Source: DAHUXT01 sp036378295 (GTDB lineage: Bacteria; Chloroflexota; Ktedonobacteria; Ktedonobacterales; JADMIN01). Taken from it: a stretch of 64,000 bases of DNA. The notes below the pieces were generated by a model that saw only the letters and a list, made by a program, of their open reading frames with translations, made no database searches and was not told the DNA's origin. The DNA is taken from the NCBI GenBank assembly GCA_036378295.1, contig DASUWS010000232.1, positions 14,390 to 78,389 on the forward strand. The letters run 5' to 3'. The translations under genes and the position numbers were made by a program. This document shows, piece after piece, positions 46,219 through 54,492 of this stretch. Every line of letters begins with the position of its first letter. Within the stretch, counting starts at the first letter, position 1.

Positions 46219-47154
46219 TTAACGTACCGCACTGGCTGAGAGAGGCATACGTGTGCTCCGCTGGAGAGCAAAGCCACCAATGCGGGCGATTGCGGTGCGC
46301 CGGGGCTCCATTTGCTCGAACGTCGCCCCACCTCCGTATACCATGCGGTGTGAAACAAAGGCAACATACTCCCTGGCCTGCCAGTAACGCCCCTCGGGCG
46401 CGGTCCGACGCGCCTCGACCGCCCGCCGGAACTCGGCAGCGTTGTGCCCTGGGAAGACCGTGCGGGCGCAGCCGACCGCCGTCGTCGTATGGGCATCGCT
46501 GCTACCAGTCTCTGCCCAATGATATACCGTGCGCGCAAGCGTCATCGCGACCCGCGACGAGCCAATGCCCGCGAAGCTGCCATTGAGCGTCTCGATGCCA
46601 TCGGGATGCACCTCAGGCTGGCGCAGCAGGCGATTCATCACCTTGCGCTGGACACTATGGCGAAAGACGGGATTGAAGGGGTGGGCGATAATCGCGAGAC
46701 CTCCCTGCGCATGCACCAGCTCGATGCTGCGCTCGATGCTCAGATCGGGCGGGACGCGCTTTTCCAGGAAGAGCGCGAGCATATGCCCCTCGCGCGTGCT
46801 AATCTCTTCGCCGACAATCACCTCGAAGGGGTAGTCACGTTGTGCCGCCAGGTCGCGCGCGCGCAACGCGCCCTCGATGGTGTCGTGGTCGGTAATAGCG
46901 ATCACGTCGAGCGGGGTATACGTCTCGACGAAACTCAGCACTTCCTCCACCGAGCCAGTACCATCGCTGTAGTTGGTGTGCATATGCACATCGGCCAGCC
47001 CGTCACCGGGTTGGTGCTCCAGAGTAACGTTGGCGGCCTCGTCGCGCTCGTAGGATCCTGCGATAGTCTCCTCGTAGACGTCTTCGTTTACGCTCGCGTT
47101 CTCTGACTCACGCGATGGTCTGCCGATGAATTCATTGCTGGATGTACTCTTCAT
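46219..47154 (-). CDS. PHP-domain phosphoesterase
   Basis: Predicted 311-residue protein with a PHP domain from about residue 55: ADVHMHTNYSDGTGS supplies the HxH and Asp metal ligands, AITDHDTIEGA the next Asp/His, EVIVGEEIS the Glu, LAIIAHPFNP the His, and the late GSSDAHTT the Asp-His pair. The first 50 residues are acidic and disordered. PHP proteins hydrolyse phosphoesters of nucleotides, histidinol phosphate and sugar or lipid phosphates. Placed between the glycosyltransferase and acyltransferase genes, it is a candidate for dephosphorylating phosphatidylinositol phosphate. The start is ATG 47154. Confidence 0.85.
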   Translation of the reverse strand: MKSTSSNEFIGRPSRESENASVNEDVYEETIAGSYERDEAANVTLEHQPGDGLADVHMHTNYSDGTGSVEEVLSFVETYTPLDVIAITDHDTIEGALRARDLAAQRDYPFEVIVGEEISTREGHMLALFLEKRVPPDLSIERSIELVHAQGGLAIIAHPFNPVFRHSVQRKVMNRLLRQPEVHPDGIETLNGSFAGIGSSRVAMTLARTVYHWAETGSSDAHTTTAVGCARTVFPGHNAAEFRRAVEARRTAPEGRYWQAREYVAFVSHRMVYGGGATFEQMEPRRTAIARIGGFALQRSTRMPLSASAVR

Positions 47155-47208
47155 GAGTTGTGTCTCTCTTCGCACTCCCTGCCTGCGCTTCCACGCCCTG
47201 CGTGTCGC

Positions 47209-48198
47209 TCAAGCGGACGGAATGGCTGATTGCTTCGCTGGCTGGTCGTTTGTTGTCGTGCGTGGCATGCTCTGAGCGACGCTCTGCCGCTCGCCAGTTT
47301 CCCAGATGGGTGCCAGCGTTGAAACCCACTGCTCTGGATGTGCCACAATGAGCCGCTCTAGCTGCTCGATAAACTTGCTCATCGCCTGTGTGATGGCGAC
47401 TTCGGTACGGGCGCGCGTGGCTGCGCTGCCAGCGTGCTCTGAATCCACATGCTCCGGCTGAACATGCAGCGGGATGACAACCCCGTGTGACCGGCCCCGG
47501 CCAAGCCGCCACGAAAAAGACGCGAGAATCGGGGCGCCGGTCTTGAGCGCGAGGGAGAATGCCGACGTTGGCAGGCGTGCTGGCTCACCAAAGAACGGCA
47601 CTTCTATGCTCGATCCGATGATGTAGCGGTCGGATGCCACCAATACCAGTTCGTTGCGCTTGAGCGCGTTCATCATCTCGCGCAGGGTTTCGCGACTGTC
47701 TGCCGGAAGCAGGCGCATGTTGTGGTGTTCGCGGGTCTTGCAGAACCACTCGTAGAGTGCTTCTGGCTGCATCCGCTCGACGGGCGTTGTCATTTGATAG
47801 CCAAGCGCGCCGAGCCGGGACGCGCCATACTCGAAGTTGCCAAAGTGCGCGCTGACGATGATCGCCCCGCGTCCCTGGCGCATCACCTCATGGATGATCG
47901 GCTCGCCTTCGGTAGTCCATCCCGCAAGCACCTGCTTATCGGTGAGATGCCGCCCGCGCAGGAAATCCACATAGTTCAGCACCATATGCTCGAAGACACC
48001 CCGCGAGGCACGATGGAGAGCAACGGGGTCGCTGGCAAGCGTGGGAACATGGCGTAGGTTGCGCTCCACCCGGCGACGAAGCTGGCCACCGAAAGCCCAG
48101 ATGAGCATACCAATCAGTTGTGCACCGGGGTACACCAGCCACAGTGGTAAGAAAGGTACGATGGCTCCCGCCAGGCGGAAGGCGCGCAACTTAGCCAT
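47209..48198 (-). CDS. Lysophospholipid/PIM acyltransferase, LpxL/PatA-like (copy 1)
   Basis: Predicted 329-residue membrane-bound acyltransferase. A membrane segment (GAIVPFLPLWLVYPGAQLIG) is followed by the catalytic SAHFGNFEYGA (HX4E), as in mycobacterial PatA, which acylates the mannose of phosphatidylinositol mannoside. Its ATG lies in ATGGCTAA, overlapping the end of the next acyltransferase gene by 8 bases, so translation is coupled. The C-terminal 50 residues are low-complexity. Donor and acceptor are inferred from context. Confidence 0.83.
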   Translation of the reverse strand: MAKLRAFRLAGAIVPFLPLWLVYPGAQLIGMLIWAFGGQLRRRVERNLRHVPTLASDPVALHRASRGVFEHMVLNYVDFLRGRHLTDKQVLAGWTTEGEPIIHEVMRQGRGAIIVSAHFGNFEYGASRLGALGYQMTTPVERMQPEALYEWFCKTREHHNMRLLPADSRETLREMMNALKRNELVLVASDRYIIGSSIEVPFFGEPARLPTSAFSLALKTGAPILASFSWRLGRGRSHGVVIPLHVQPEHVDSEHAGSAATRARTEVAITQAMSKFIEQLERLIVAHPEQWVSTLAPIWETGERQSVAQSMPRTTTNDQPAKQSAIPSA

Positions 48199-49156
48199 GT
48201 GTCTGTTCTCCGGATGCCTGATTGGCTGCCGCGACGGGCAACAGCCCGGTCGTGTCGCTCTGGAGAGCGGGCTCACCATCTTCTGGCCAGAACCGGCGGA
48301 ACATTTCCCACTGATCAGGATACTGTCGAATAACTTCCTCCATCGCATCGAACATCCGTTGCATCAACCTGACCGTGTCAGCCTGCTTGTCACCGGTGTT
48401 CTCCGGGAAGATGGGCGACATCGCTCCTATATAATACGTGCTGGAGTAGTTTTTGTCGTAACGACAATAGCCTGGAAGAATCGCCGCGCCAGATTTCAGG
48501 GCCAACTGGGCGATACCACCCGGAACATAACACGTTTTGCCAAAGAAGGTTACTGGCACGCCCTGGCCAACGGGCAATGGCTTATCCACCGCAACAGCGA
48601 CGACGCGATTCTCTTGCAGCGCGCGCAAGATACGGCGCGGTGTCTTTTCGATGCGAATAATCCCCAGGCCCAGCTTACCGCGCTGCTCCATGACCAGTTT
48701 ATCCATGCGCGGGTCTTCGAATGATTCGACGATGATATCAATCGGGACGTGGCTGCGCACCATGACCGCGGCAACATCCCACGCGCCGAAGTGAAACGAA
48801 ACCAGGATGACGCCTTTGCCAGGGGCGAGCGCCTCATCGATGTGACGGAACGCGCCCGGTGGCGGCGTGACATCCTTCATGCGCGCCAGCAACTCGTCAA
48901 ACGTCGCATTGGGAAGATAGAAGAAGTCAGAGATATAGCGGCCATAGTTGCGCCAGGATTGCCGCGCCAGCCGCCGCGCCCGCACGTCGTTCTCAGGCAC
49001 ACCGAGCACCTGCGCCATGTTCGCGATAGTCGCGTGTCGCTTTTCTGCCCAGCCATAATAGATCAGCACGGTGATCGGACCAGCGATAGCCAGCCGTACC
49101 GGGCGCGGCACATGGCCAGCGAGCCAGCTTGCCAAACGGGTAAGATAATAAACCAA
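48191..49156 (-). CDS. Lysophospholipid/PIM acyltransferase, LpxL/PatA-like (copy 2)
   Basis: Predicted 321-residue enzyme, paralogous to the previous gene. The catalytic HX4D is VSFHFGAWDVAAV; NRVVAVAVDKPLPVGQGVPVTFFG and GAAILPGYCRYD match the LpxL/HtrB fold, and the end QYPDQWEMFRRFWPEDGE is typical. It comes first in the transcript order, upstream of copy 1. Two copies suggest successive acylation of a lipid at two positions. Confidence 0.83.
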   Translation of the reverse strand: MVYYLTRLASWLAGHVPRPVRLAIAGPITVLIYYGWAEKRHATIANMAQVLGVPENDVRARRLARQSWRNYGRYISDFFYLPNATFDELLARMKDVTPPPGAFRHIDEALAPGKGVILVSFHFGAWDVAAVMVRSHVPIDIIVESFEDPRMDKLVMEQRGKLGLGIIRIEKTPRRILRALQENRVVAVAVDKPLPVGQGVPVTFFGKTCYVPGGIAQLALKSGAAILPGYCRYDKNYSSTYYIGAMSPIFPENTGDKQADTVRLMQRMFDAMEEVIRQYPDQWEMFRRFWPEDGEPALQSDTTGLLPVAAANQASGEQTHG

Positions 49157-49489
49157 CGGCTCGCTCCTTCGATGCGTCCTCGGCAGGCGGAGCAGCGAAT
49201 ACCTGCGGACGAATTGCGTGTCTCCGGCGTGTCCGGCGGCTTCTCGGTACTGAGACTGCCGGGGAGAGCGTATCAGCAGTTGCTCCGGATACGCAACAGT
49301 ACTGCGAGAAATGGGTGAGCCAAAACAGTGTTCCGTCGTTACAGAGCATCCGCGGGAGCCAGGCCGCAGGCTAAAGACGCGTGGCTAATCCCGTCCGCTC
49401 GATACTAGCTCGGCGGGCGAGCAAGTGTGCTCACTGGGGTTAGCCATGGCCTTCAGGCTACGGCGCGCTCCTGCCTGATACTCGATGGA
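49157..49489. other. Spacer with inverted repeats between ino1 and acyltransferases
   Basis: No gene. TGGCTAATCCC (49382-49392) and GGGGTTAGCCA (49436-49446) are an 11-base inverted repeat with one mismatch, around a loop that holds its own GAGC/GCTC hairpin. The neighbouring GGCCGCAGGCTAAAG has a CTTTAGCCT-GCGG complement that recalls the IS605-like hairpin at 32425. Confidence 0.5.
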
Positions 49490-50665
49490 CTATTCTGCCT
49501 TGGGCATATCCTGCACGGTGACGGGCTTCTCGTTGTAGCCGTTGGCCGTTGCGTGGGCCTTCGTCTCGGCAGCGGGCTGCGTGTCCTGGCTGAACTCCCT
49601 GATGAACTCTTCAGTCATCAGGCGAGCCTGCTCGTCGGTGTACTGGATGGCCGGTGACTTCATGAAGTAGGCCGACGGACCAAGCAACGCCCCGCCGACA
49701 CCCGCATCCTTCGCCAGCTTGGCGCAGCGAACCGCGTCGATGACGACACCCGCCGAGTTGGGCGAATCCCACACTTCGAGCTTCAGCTCGGCATTCAGCG
49801 GCACATCGCCAAAGGTGCGGCCCTCCAGGCGAATGTAGGCCCACTTGCGGTCCGTCAGCCAGGCCACATAGTCACTCGGACCGATGTGGACGTTATCGGC
49901 GCCAATATCGTAGTCGAGCTGGCTCGTGACGGCATTCGTCTTGGAGATCTTCTTGGATTCGAGGCGGTCACGCTCGAGCATGTTGTAGAAGTCGGTGTTG
50001 CCGCCGACGTTGAGCTGCATCGTGCGCTCCAGCCGAACGCCACGCTCGCGGAAGAGGCGCGTCAGCGTGCGGTGGACAATCGTCGCACCAACCTGGCTCT
50101 TGATGTCGTCGCCAACAACCGGAAGATTCGCCTGCTCGAAGCGCTCGCGCCAGTACTGCTCGCGCCCGATGAAGACCGGGATGCAGTTCACGAAAGCGCA
50201 GCCAGCCTGCAGCACCTGCTCCACATACCACTTGGTGGCTGTCTCGCTGCCAACAGGCAGATAATTGATCACGACATCGGTGCCGGTGTCCTGCAACACT
50301 TTGACGATATCGGCGGTCTTGCCAGGAGCCTTGGTAATGACCTGCGAGAGATACTTGCCCAGGCCGTCATGCGTCATGCCCCGCTCGACCATGACGCCCT
50401 TCGTGGGGACGCTGGCGAACTTATAGGTGTTGTTCTGGCCGGAGAAGATTGCCTCGCTGAGATCCTTGCCGACTTTATCCGCGTCGATGTCAATCGCGGT
50501 GGAGAACTCGATATCGCTAATGTGATAGCCACCAAGGTTGACGTGCATCAGCCCTGGAACGAAGTCATCATCGGCGGCGTTCTTGTAATACTCGACGCCC
50601 TGCACGAGGGACGACGCGCAATTGCCCACGCCGACGATGCCCACGCGCACTTTCTTCTTGCCCAA
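49490..50665 (-). CDS. ino1: Myo-inositol-1-phosphate (L-inositol 3-phosphate) synthase, actinobacterial type
   Basis: Predicted 391-residue NAD-dependent enzyme converting glucose 6-phosphate to inositol 3-phosphate. VGIVGVGNCASSLVQGVEYY is the NAD loop; GDDIKSQVGATIVHRTLTRL, RTMQLNVGGNTDFYNMLERD and KLEVWDSPNSAG closely match the short Mycobacterium type rather than the eukaryotic one. TTG 50665 is chosen because AGGAGG lies 8-9 bases before it; the longer frame from 50710 would begin with non-homologous residues. A C-terminal tail of ~40 residues is variable. It supplies the head group for the PI-synthase downstream. Confidence 0.93.
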   Translation of the reverse strand: MGKKKVRVGIVGVGNCASSLVQGVEYYKNAADDDFVPGLMHVNLGGYHISDIEFSTAIDIDADKVGKDLSEAIFSGQNNTYKFASVPTKGVMVERGMTHDGLGKYLSQVITKAPGKTADIVKVLQDTGTDVVINYLPVGSETATKWYVEQVLQAGCAFVNCIPVFIGREQYWRERFEQANLPVVGDDIKSQVGATIVHRTLTRLFRERGVRLERTMQLNVGGNTDFYNMLERDRLESKKISKTNAVTSQLDYDIGADNVHIGPSDYVAWLTDRKWAYIRLEGRTFGDVPLNAELKLEVWDSPNSAGVVIDAVRCAKLAKDAGVGGALLGPSAYFMKSPAIQYTDEQARLMTEEFIREFSQDTQPAAETKAHATANGYNEKPVTVQDMPKAE

Positions 50666-50764
50666 GTTGCTATGCCTCCTGAAATAGGACTGTGTGCAAA
50701 CTACTGCCATCGCAACCCAGGATCATCGGGTGCGATGACGGCGAACCCCTCAAATCCAGATCAT

Positions 50765-51193
50765 TTAGAATTGTCGTGCGGGCCGTGTGCCGGCTGGCTT
50801 GCCCGCAGATGCGCCCGGCGCACCTGATGCTTCCGATACGTCCGATGCGTCCGATCCACCTGCCGATGCTGGCGCCGCTATCGCTGGGATGCCACTGACG
50901 ACATCGGCTAGCTGGCGCAGGCATTGCTGACAACGGGCAACATCGAGCGAGCAATACACTTGCCGTCCCTGACGCCGTGTCCGCACGAGCCCGTTGCGCC
51001 GCAGAATCGCCAGATGCCACGAAACTAATGGCTGGCTAATCAGCAATTGCTGCGTCAGGTCCGTGACGTTTACCTCCTGGCTGTCGGCCAGAATACGTAC
51101 GATGTTCAACCGCACCTTATCGGCCAGCGCTCGCGTCAGTTTTTCGAGTTCGGTGTAATCCTGCCAGCCGTCAGGTGTGCCTGTCTGCGTCAT
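50765..51193 (-). CDS. ArsR-family winged-helix regulator upstream of ino1
   Basis: Predicted 142-residue repressor. LADKVRLNIVRILADSQEV, LTQQLLISQPLVSWHLAILRRNGLV and RQGRQVYCSL form the ArsR winged helix; a CxxC-like CQQCL in the C-terminal helix may sense metal or thiol. A Ser/Ala/Gly tail of 45 residues follows. It reads the same way as ino1 and ends 99 bases before it, so the two may share a transcript. Three CTATATA boxes lie upstream of its own start. Confidence 0.85.
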   Translation of the reverse strand: MTQTGTPDGWQDYTELEKLTRALADKVRLNIVRILADSQEVNVTDLTQQLLISQPLVSWHLAILRRNGLVRTRRQGRQVYCSLDVARCQQCLRQLADVVSGIPAIAAPASAGGSDASDVSEASGAPGASAGKPAGTRPARQF

Positions 51194-51558
51194 TCGCTCC
51201 GCCTTCAGCCGACGAGGAGGAGCACATACCCGCACTACGTTGTGCTGATCTCCCGCCTGGATACATCAAACTGCGCTATATAAACAAATCCTATATAAAG
51301 GATCGCTATATATGTACCCTAGTTACCCAGGCTTGTCAAGAGGTGGCACGCGAGTTTGTGCGAACTGGTGAGGATCATCTGAACCTGCGCAGGCTGGTCG
51401 CCTCCTGGCCGTTGGGGGAGTGACGGCACTGCCGGAAAGACGGGCGCGCGATCAGCCCCGGACATGTAGACTGGCGACAAGGTGGGCAGTCGCATTGCGA
51501 CGCGAGATGCAATGCGAGACGATGCCGGCGATCATGATGAGGATTCGAGGGGCGAACC
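51194..51558. promoter_or_regulatory. Divergent control region with three CTATATA boxes
   Basis: CTATATA occurs at 51276, 51291 and 51306, exactly 15 bases apart. ATCCTATATAAAGGAT (51288-51303) is a hyphenated 16-base palindrome (one mismatched pair) over the middle box. This AT-rich block in a GC-rich genome lies about 80-110 bases before the ArsR gene and is a likely operator for it. The rest of the spacer shows nothing. Confidence 0.55.
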
Positions 51559-52062
51559 ATGCGGGGATTTTACTGGCTAATCGACGGGATGCTGGCGGGC
51601 TGCGCGCGTCCCGGTAGCAGCGCGATCAGACGCGATGGCGCATTGGACGGCGACGACGCTCTGACAGCGCTGGATGCCGATCTGGCATGGCTGCGCGAGC
51701 GAGGCATCGGTGCCGTGCTGTCGATGACCGAGGCGCCACTCGCAACCGAAGCACTCGAACGCCACGGGCTGGAGTCACTCCACCTGCCCGTAGATGATAT
51801 GACCGCGCCCTCTCCCGAGCAGTTCGACCACGCCCTGCGCTTCATCGACTGGCAGCGGGTGCGCGGCAGGGCTGTGGTGGTGCATTGCAGGATGGGCCAG
51901 GGACGCACGGGCGTCGTATTGGCGGCATATCTCGTGCGGATGGGCGCGACGCCTGCCCAGGCACTCAGCCGGGTGCGGGCGATATGTCCGGGGGCGGTGA
52001 GCAGCCCAGAGCAAGAGCGGGCACTCGACGCCTTTGCGATCCGCCGCGACTGGATCGTTTGA
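51559..52062 (+). CDS. Dual-specificity-type cysteine phosphatase
   Basis: Predicted 167-residue phosphatase. The catalytic loop VVHCRMGQGRTG has Cys110 and Arg116, and LPVDDMTAP supplies the general-acid Asp at about 79-80. Members act on phosphotyrosine, on phosphoinositides or, as PTPMT1 does, on phosphatidylglycerophosphate. It is divergent from ArsR-ino1 and is followed after 177 bases by manC, so a lipid-phosphate substrate is possible. GAGGGGCG lies before the ATG. Confidence 0.87.
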   Translation: MRGFYWLIDGMLAGCARPGSSAIRRDGALDGDDALTALDADLAWLRERGIGAVLSMTEAPLATEALERHGLESLHLPVDDMTAPSPEQFDHALRFIDWQRVRGRAVVVHCRMGQGRTGVVLAAYLVRMGATPAQALSRVRAICPGAVSSPEQERALDAFAIRRDWIV

Positions 52063-52239
52063 CGAGACATCCTTCCCGGCTTCCGCTTCGCCTTGACGCC
52101 TTGAAGCGCAGTGCAATATCAGATACCATGGCAACACACTTGCGACACACCGCATGCTGCATCGTACAATAATGGGCGATTCGGCAAAGCATTGAGCATG
52201 AGGGGCTGCAACCACGAGGAAGTTGAGAAGTAGCGACTG

Positions 52240-53343
52240 ATGTACGCATCGATATTGGCGGGGGGCAGCGGGACGCGCCTCTGGCCCTTGAGCACCCAGC
52301 AAACCCCGAAACAGTTTCTCCGGCTGATGAGCGATCAGACGATGCTGCAGGAGACGGTCGAGCGGGTCGCGCCGTTCGTTGCGTCCGATCAGGTCTACGT
52401 CGTGACGTTCGCGCAGTACCGCCAGGCTGTGGCCGAGCAGCTCCCTGCCTTGCCAGTCGATCATATTCTGGCGGAGCCTGTCGGGCGAGGCACCGCTGCC
52501 TCGATTGGCCTGGCCGCGACGCTCATTGCCGCCCGTGAACCCACTGCCATTATGGGCTCATTCCACGCCGACGCCGCGATTGCCGATGTCGCTGGCTTCC
52601 GCCACGCGCTGGCCTTTGCCGAGCAGGTGGCGCGTGAGGGCTATCTGGTGACGCTGGGCTGCACGCCCACCTACGCCGAGACCGGCTATGGCTACATCCA
52701 GGCGGGCGCGCCGCTGGCCACCTGGCAAGGATTGGATGCCTACCATGTGAGCCGGTTCGTCGAGAAGCCGCAGCGCGCAGTGGCTGAGGAGTATCTGCGG
52801 GCAGGCAAGTACTCGTGGAATTCGGGCATCTTTGTCTGGCGCGTTGACCGCATCCTCGAGGAGATGCGCCGCTATGTCCCGCAGGTTGCCAGCGTGCTGG
52901 ACGAGATCGGCGCCGCCGCACAGCAGACGGGTGGCCGAATGACGGCGGACGTAGAGCACGTGATGCAGCGGGCCTGGCCGCGATTGACGGAGAACGTGAC
53001 CATTGACGTCGGCATCATGGAGCGCGCCGACCGCATCGCCGTTATCCCCGTCTCAGTCGGCTGGAATGATATCGGCAGTTGGGCGCAGGTCGCGACGCTG
53101 CATCCCCGGAATGACGCAGGCAATACCGTTGTGGGTCTGAGCCCTGAGCAGCATTTGAGCGTCCAGACGAGCGATACGCTGATTTTCAGCACGACGGGGC
53201 GGAAGATCGCAACAGCGGGCGTTGAGGGGCTGGTGATCGTGGATACCCCAGAGGGGGTGTTAGTCTGTGCCAAGGAACAGGTGCAGCTCGTGAAAGACCT
53301 GGCTGAGCAGGCAAAGCAGGCACAGCAAAAGCCAGAAAGCTAG
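52240..53343 (+). CDS. manC: Mannose-1-phosphate guanylyltransferase
   Basis: Predicted 367-residue GDP-mannose pyrophosphorylase. ILAGGSGTRLWPLS and PKQFLRL are the signature motifs; FVEKP, WNSGIFVW and IDVGIMERAD are also typical. It lacks the C-terminal isomerase domain, so it is the single-function type. GDP-mannose is the donor for a PimA-like mannosyltransferase, which fits the neighbouring cluster. A possible -10 TACAAT lies about 65 bases before the start; GAAGTTGAGAAG is the ribosome binding region. Confidence 0.92.
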   Translation: MYASILAGGSGTRLWPLSTQQTPKQFLRLMSDQTMLQETVERVAPFVASDQVYVVTFAQYRQAVAEQLPALPVDHILAEPVGRGTAASIGLAATLIAAREPTAIMGSFHADAAIADVAGFRHALAFAEQVAREGYLVTLGCTPTYAETGYGYIQAGAPLATWQGLDAYHVSRFVEKPQRAVAEEYLRAGKYSWNSGIFVWRVDRILEEMRRYVPQVASVLDEIGAAAQQTGGRMTADVEHVMQRAWPRLTENVTIDVGIMERADRIAVIPVSVGWNDIGSWAQVATLHPRNDAGNTVVGLSPEQHLSVQTSDTLIFSTTGRKIATAGVEGLVIVDTPEGVLVCAKEQVQLVKDLAEQAKQAQQKPES

Positions 53344-53513
53344 CTCAACGGCATATCTGATCAGCAGATGGGATATCTGTCTCAATAAGCGAAACGTGAC
53401 CCAACAACCGCGCGGGCATCATGCTATACTGATGGGTACTGGGGCGACATCGCGGGATGTGATAGCGGGGCAGATCGCGTGGGCATCTGCGGTGAGAGGC
53501 GCGAAAGAATACC

Positions 53514-54263
53514 ATGGCCAGGTCCAGAGTGACGGCAACGAACCGACTTGCCAATATCATCGAAGTGATTGAACTGGGACGCCGCACGGGATTGCTTTCC
53601 ACTGAACGGGACGCAAATGGTCTGGAAGAAGGCGAGATCTACTTCGTATCAGGGCACCCCATCTACGCCACCCTCGGTTCACTAGTTGGCCGTGACGCAC
53701 TCAACGTGCTCGTGCGCTGGGGAGATTGCCGCTTCGCGTTTGAGACATCGGCGCCCCGCCCCATCCCGAATGTCTCCGGTGTCCTGCCTGCTATCGACAG
53801 CAGCGGCGCACCGTATGGCGTCAGCACAGGCTACGAAGGCGGACAGCAATCTGAGCCGACCTCCCGGCCCCCGGCGTCTGCGCCCAATAGCGGTGCGAGT
53901 GGATCTGGCTGGGGCTATGGGAGTAGCTCGCCCAACATGATGCCTGGCGTGAACGCCAGCACACCGAACATGGGCAATTCCGGAATCTGGGGCTACTCTT
54001 CTCCACCTTCCCCGCCGGCAAGCTCTGGCTATCTTCCCAGACAACACCATCCCGCCGAGCAGCAAGTGCCCCGCCGCGCTCCGGATGTGCGCGACCTGCG
54101 GACGATTGTGGCTACCTATGGCCTCTCGCGCGGTCATCGCACGTTACTATTGCTGGCGAACGGGCAACATACCGTCGGAGACATGGCGCGCCTGTCGTCA
54201 AAGAGCATCGAAGAGGTGCTCCAACTGCTGAGTGACCTGCAGGGTTTTGGACTGATCTACTAG
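53514..54263 (+). CDS. DUF4388-domain protein
   Basis: Predicted 249-residue protein. Residues 10-80 form a DUF4388 (PATAN) domain: LANIIEVIELGRRTGLLS, GEIYFVSGHPIYATLGSLVG and ALNVLVRWGDCRFAFE. A Ser/Gly/Pro linker (90-185) leads to a helical end (RTLLLLANGQHTVGDMARLS and EEVLQLLSDLQGFGLIY). DUF4388 proteins occur in Myxobacteria, Deltaproteobacteria and Chloroflexota signalling networks, often with receivers. The neighbouring cache sensor gene may be its partner. The ribosome binding site is weak (GAGAGGCG). Confidence 0.8.
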   Translation: MARSRVTATNRLANIIEVIELGRRTGLLSTERDANGLEEGEIYFVSGHPIYATLGSLVGRDALNVLVRWGDCRFAFETSAPRPIPNVSGVLPAIDSSGAPYGVSTGYEGGQQSEPTSRPPASAPNSGASGSGWGYGSSSPNMMPGVNASTPNMGNSGIWGYSSPPSPPASSGYLPRQHHPAEQQVPRRAPDVRDLRTIVATYGLSRGHRTLLLLANGQHTVGDMARLSSKSIEEVLQLLSDLQGFGLIY

Positions 54264-54492
54264 ATGTAGATGGTTCAGTAGTTCGCAGCAATCAGAGAGC
54301 CGGGGATGGCGCTGCCTGGTATACTACCCGAAAGTACTGAAGATATCCCGATGGACCGGTTCCTGATGGCACCATTAGGTGTTCTTAACCATAACCCTCC
54401 ATGGGCAGCGGTCTCCGAATACTTGTTTTTTTTCGCGATGGTTGAGACGTTCCGCGCGATATTATGGCCCGGTGAATTGAGGTGCTTCATTG

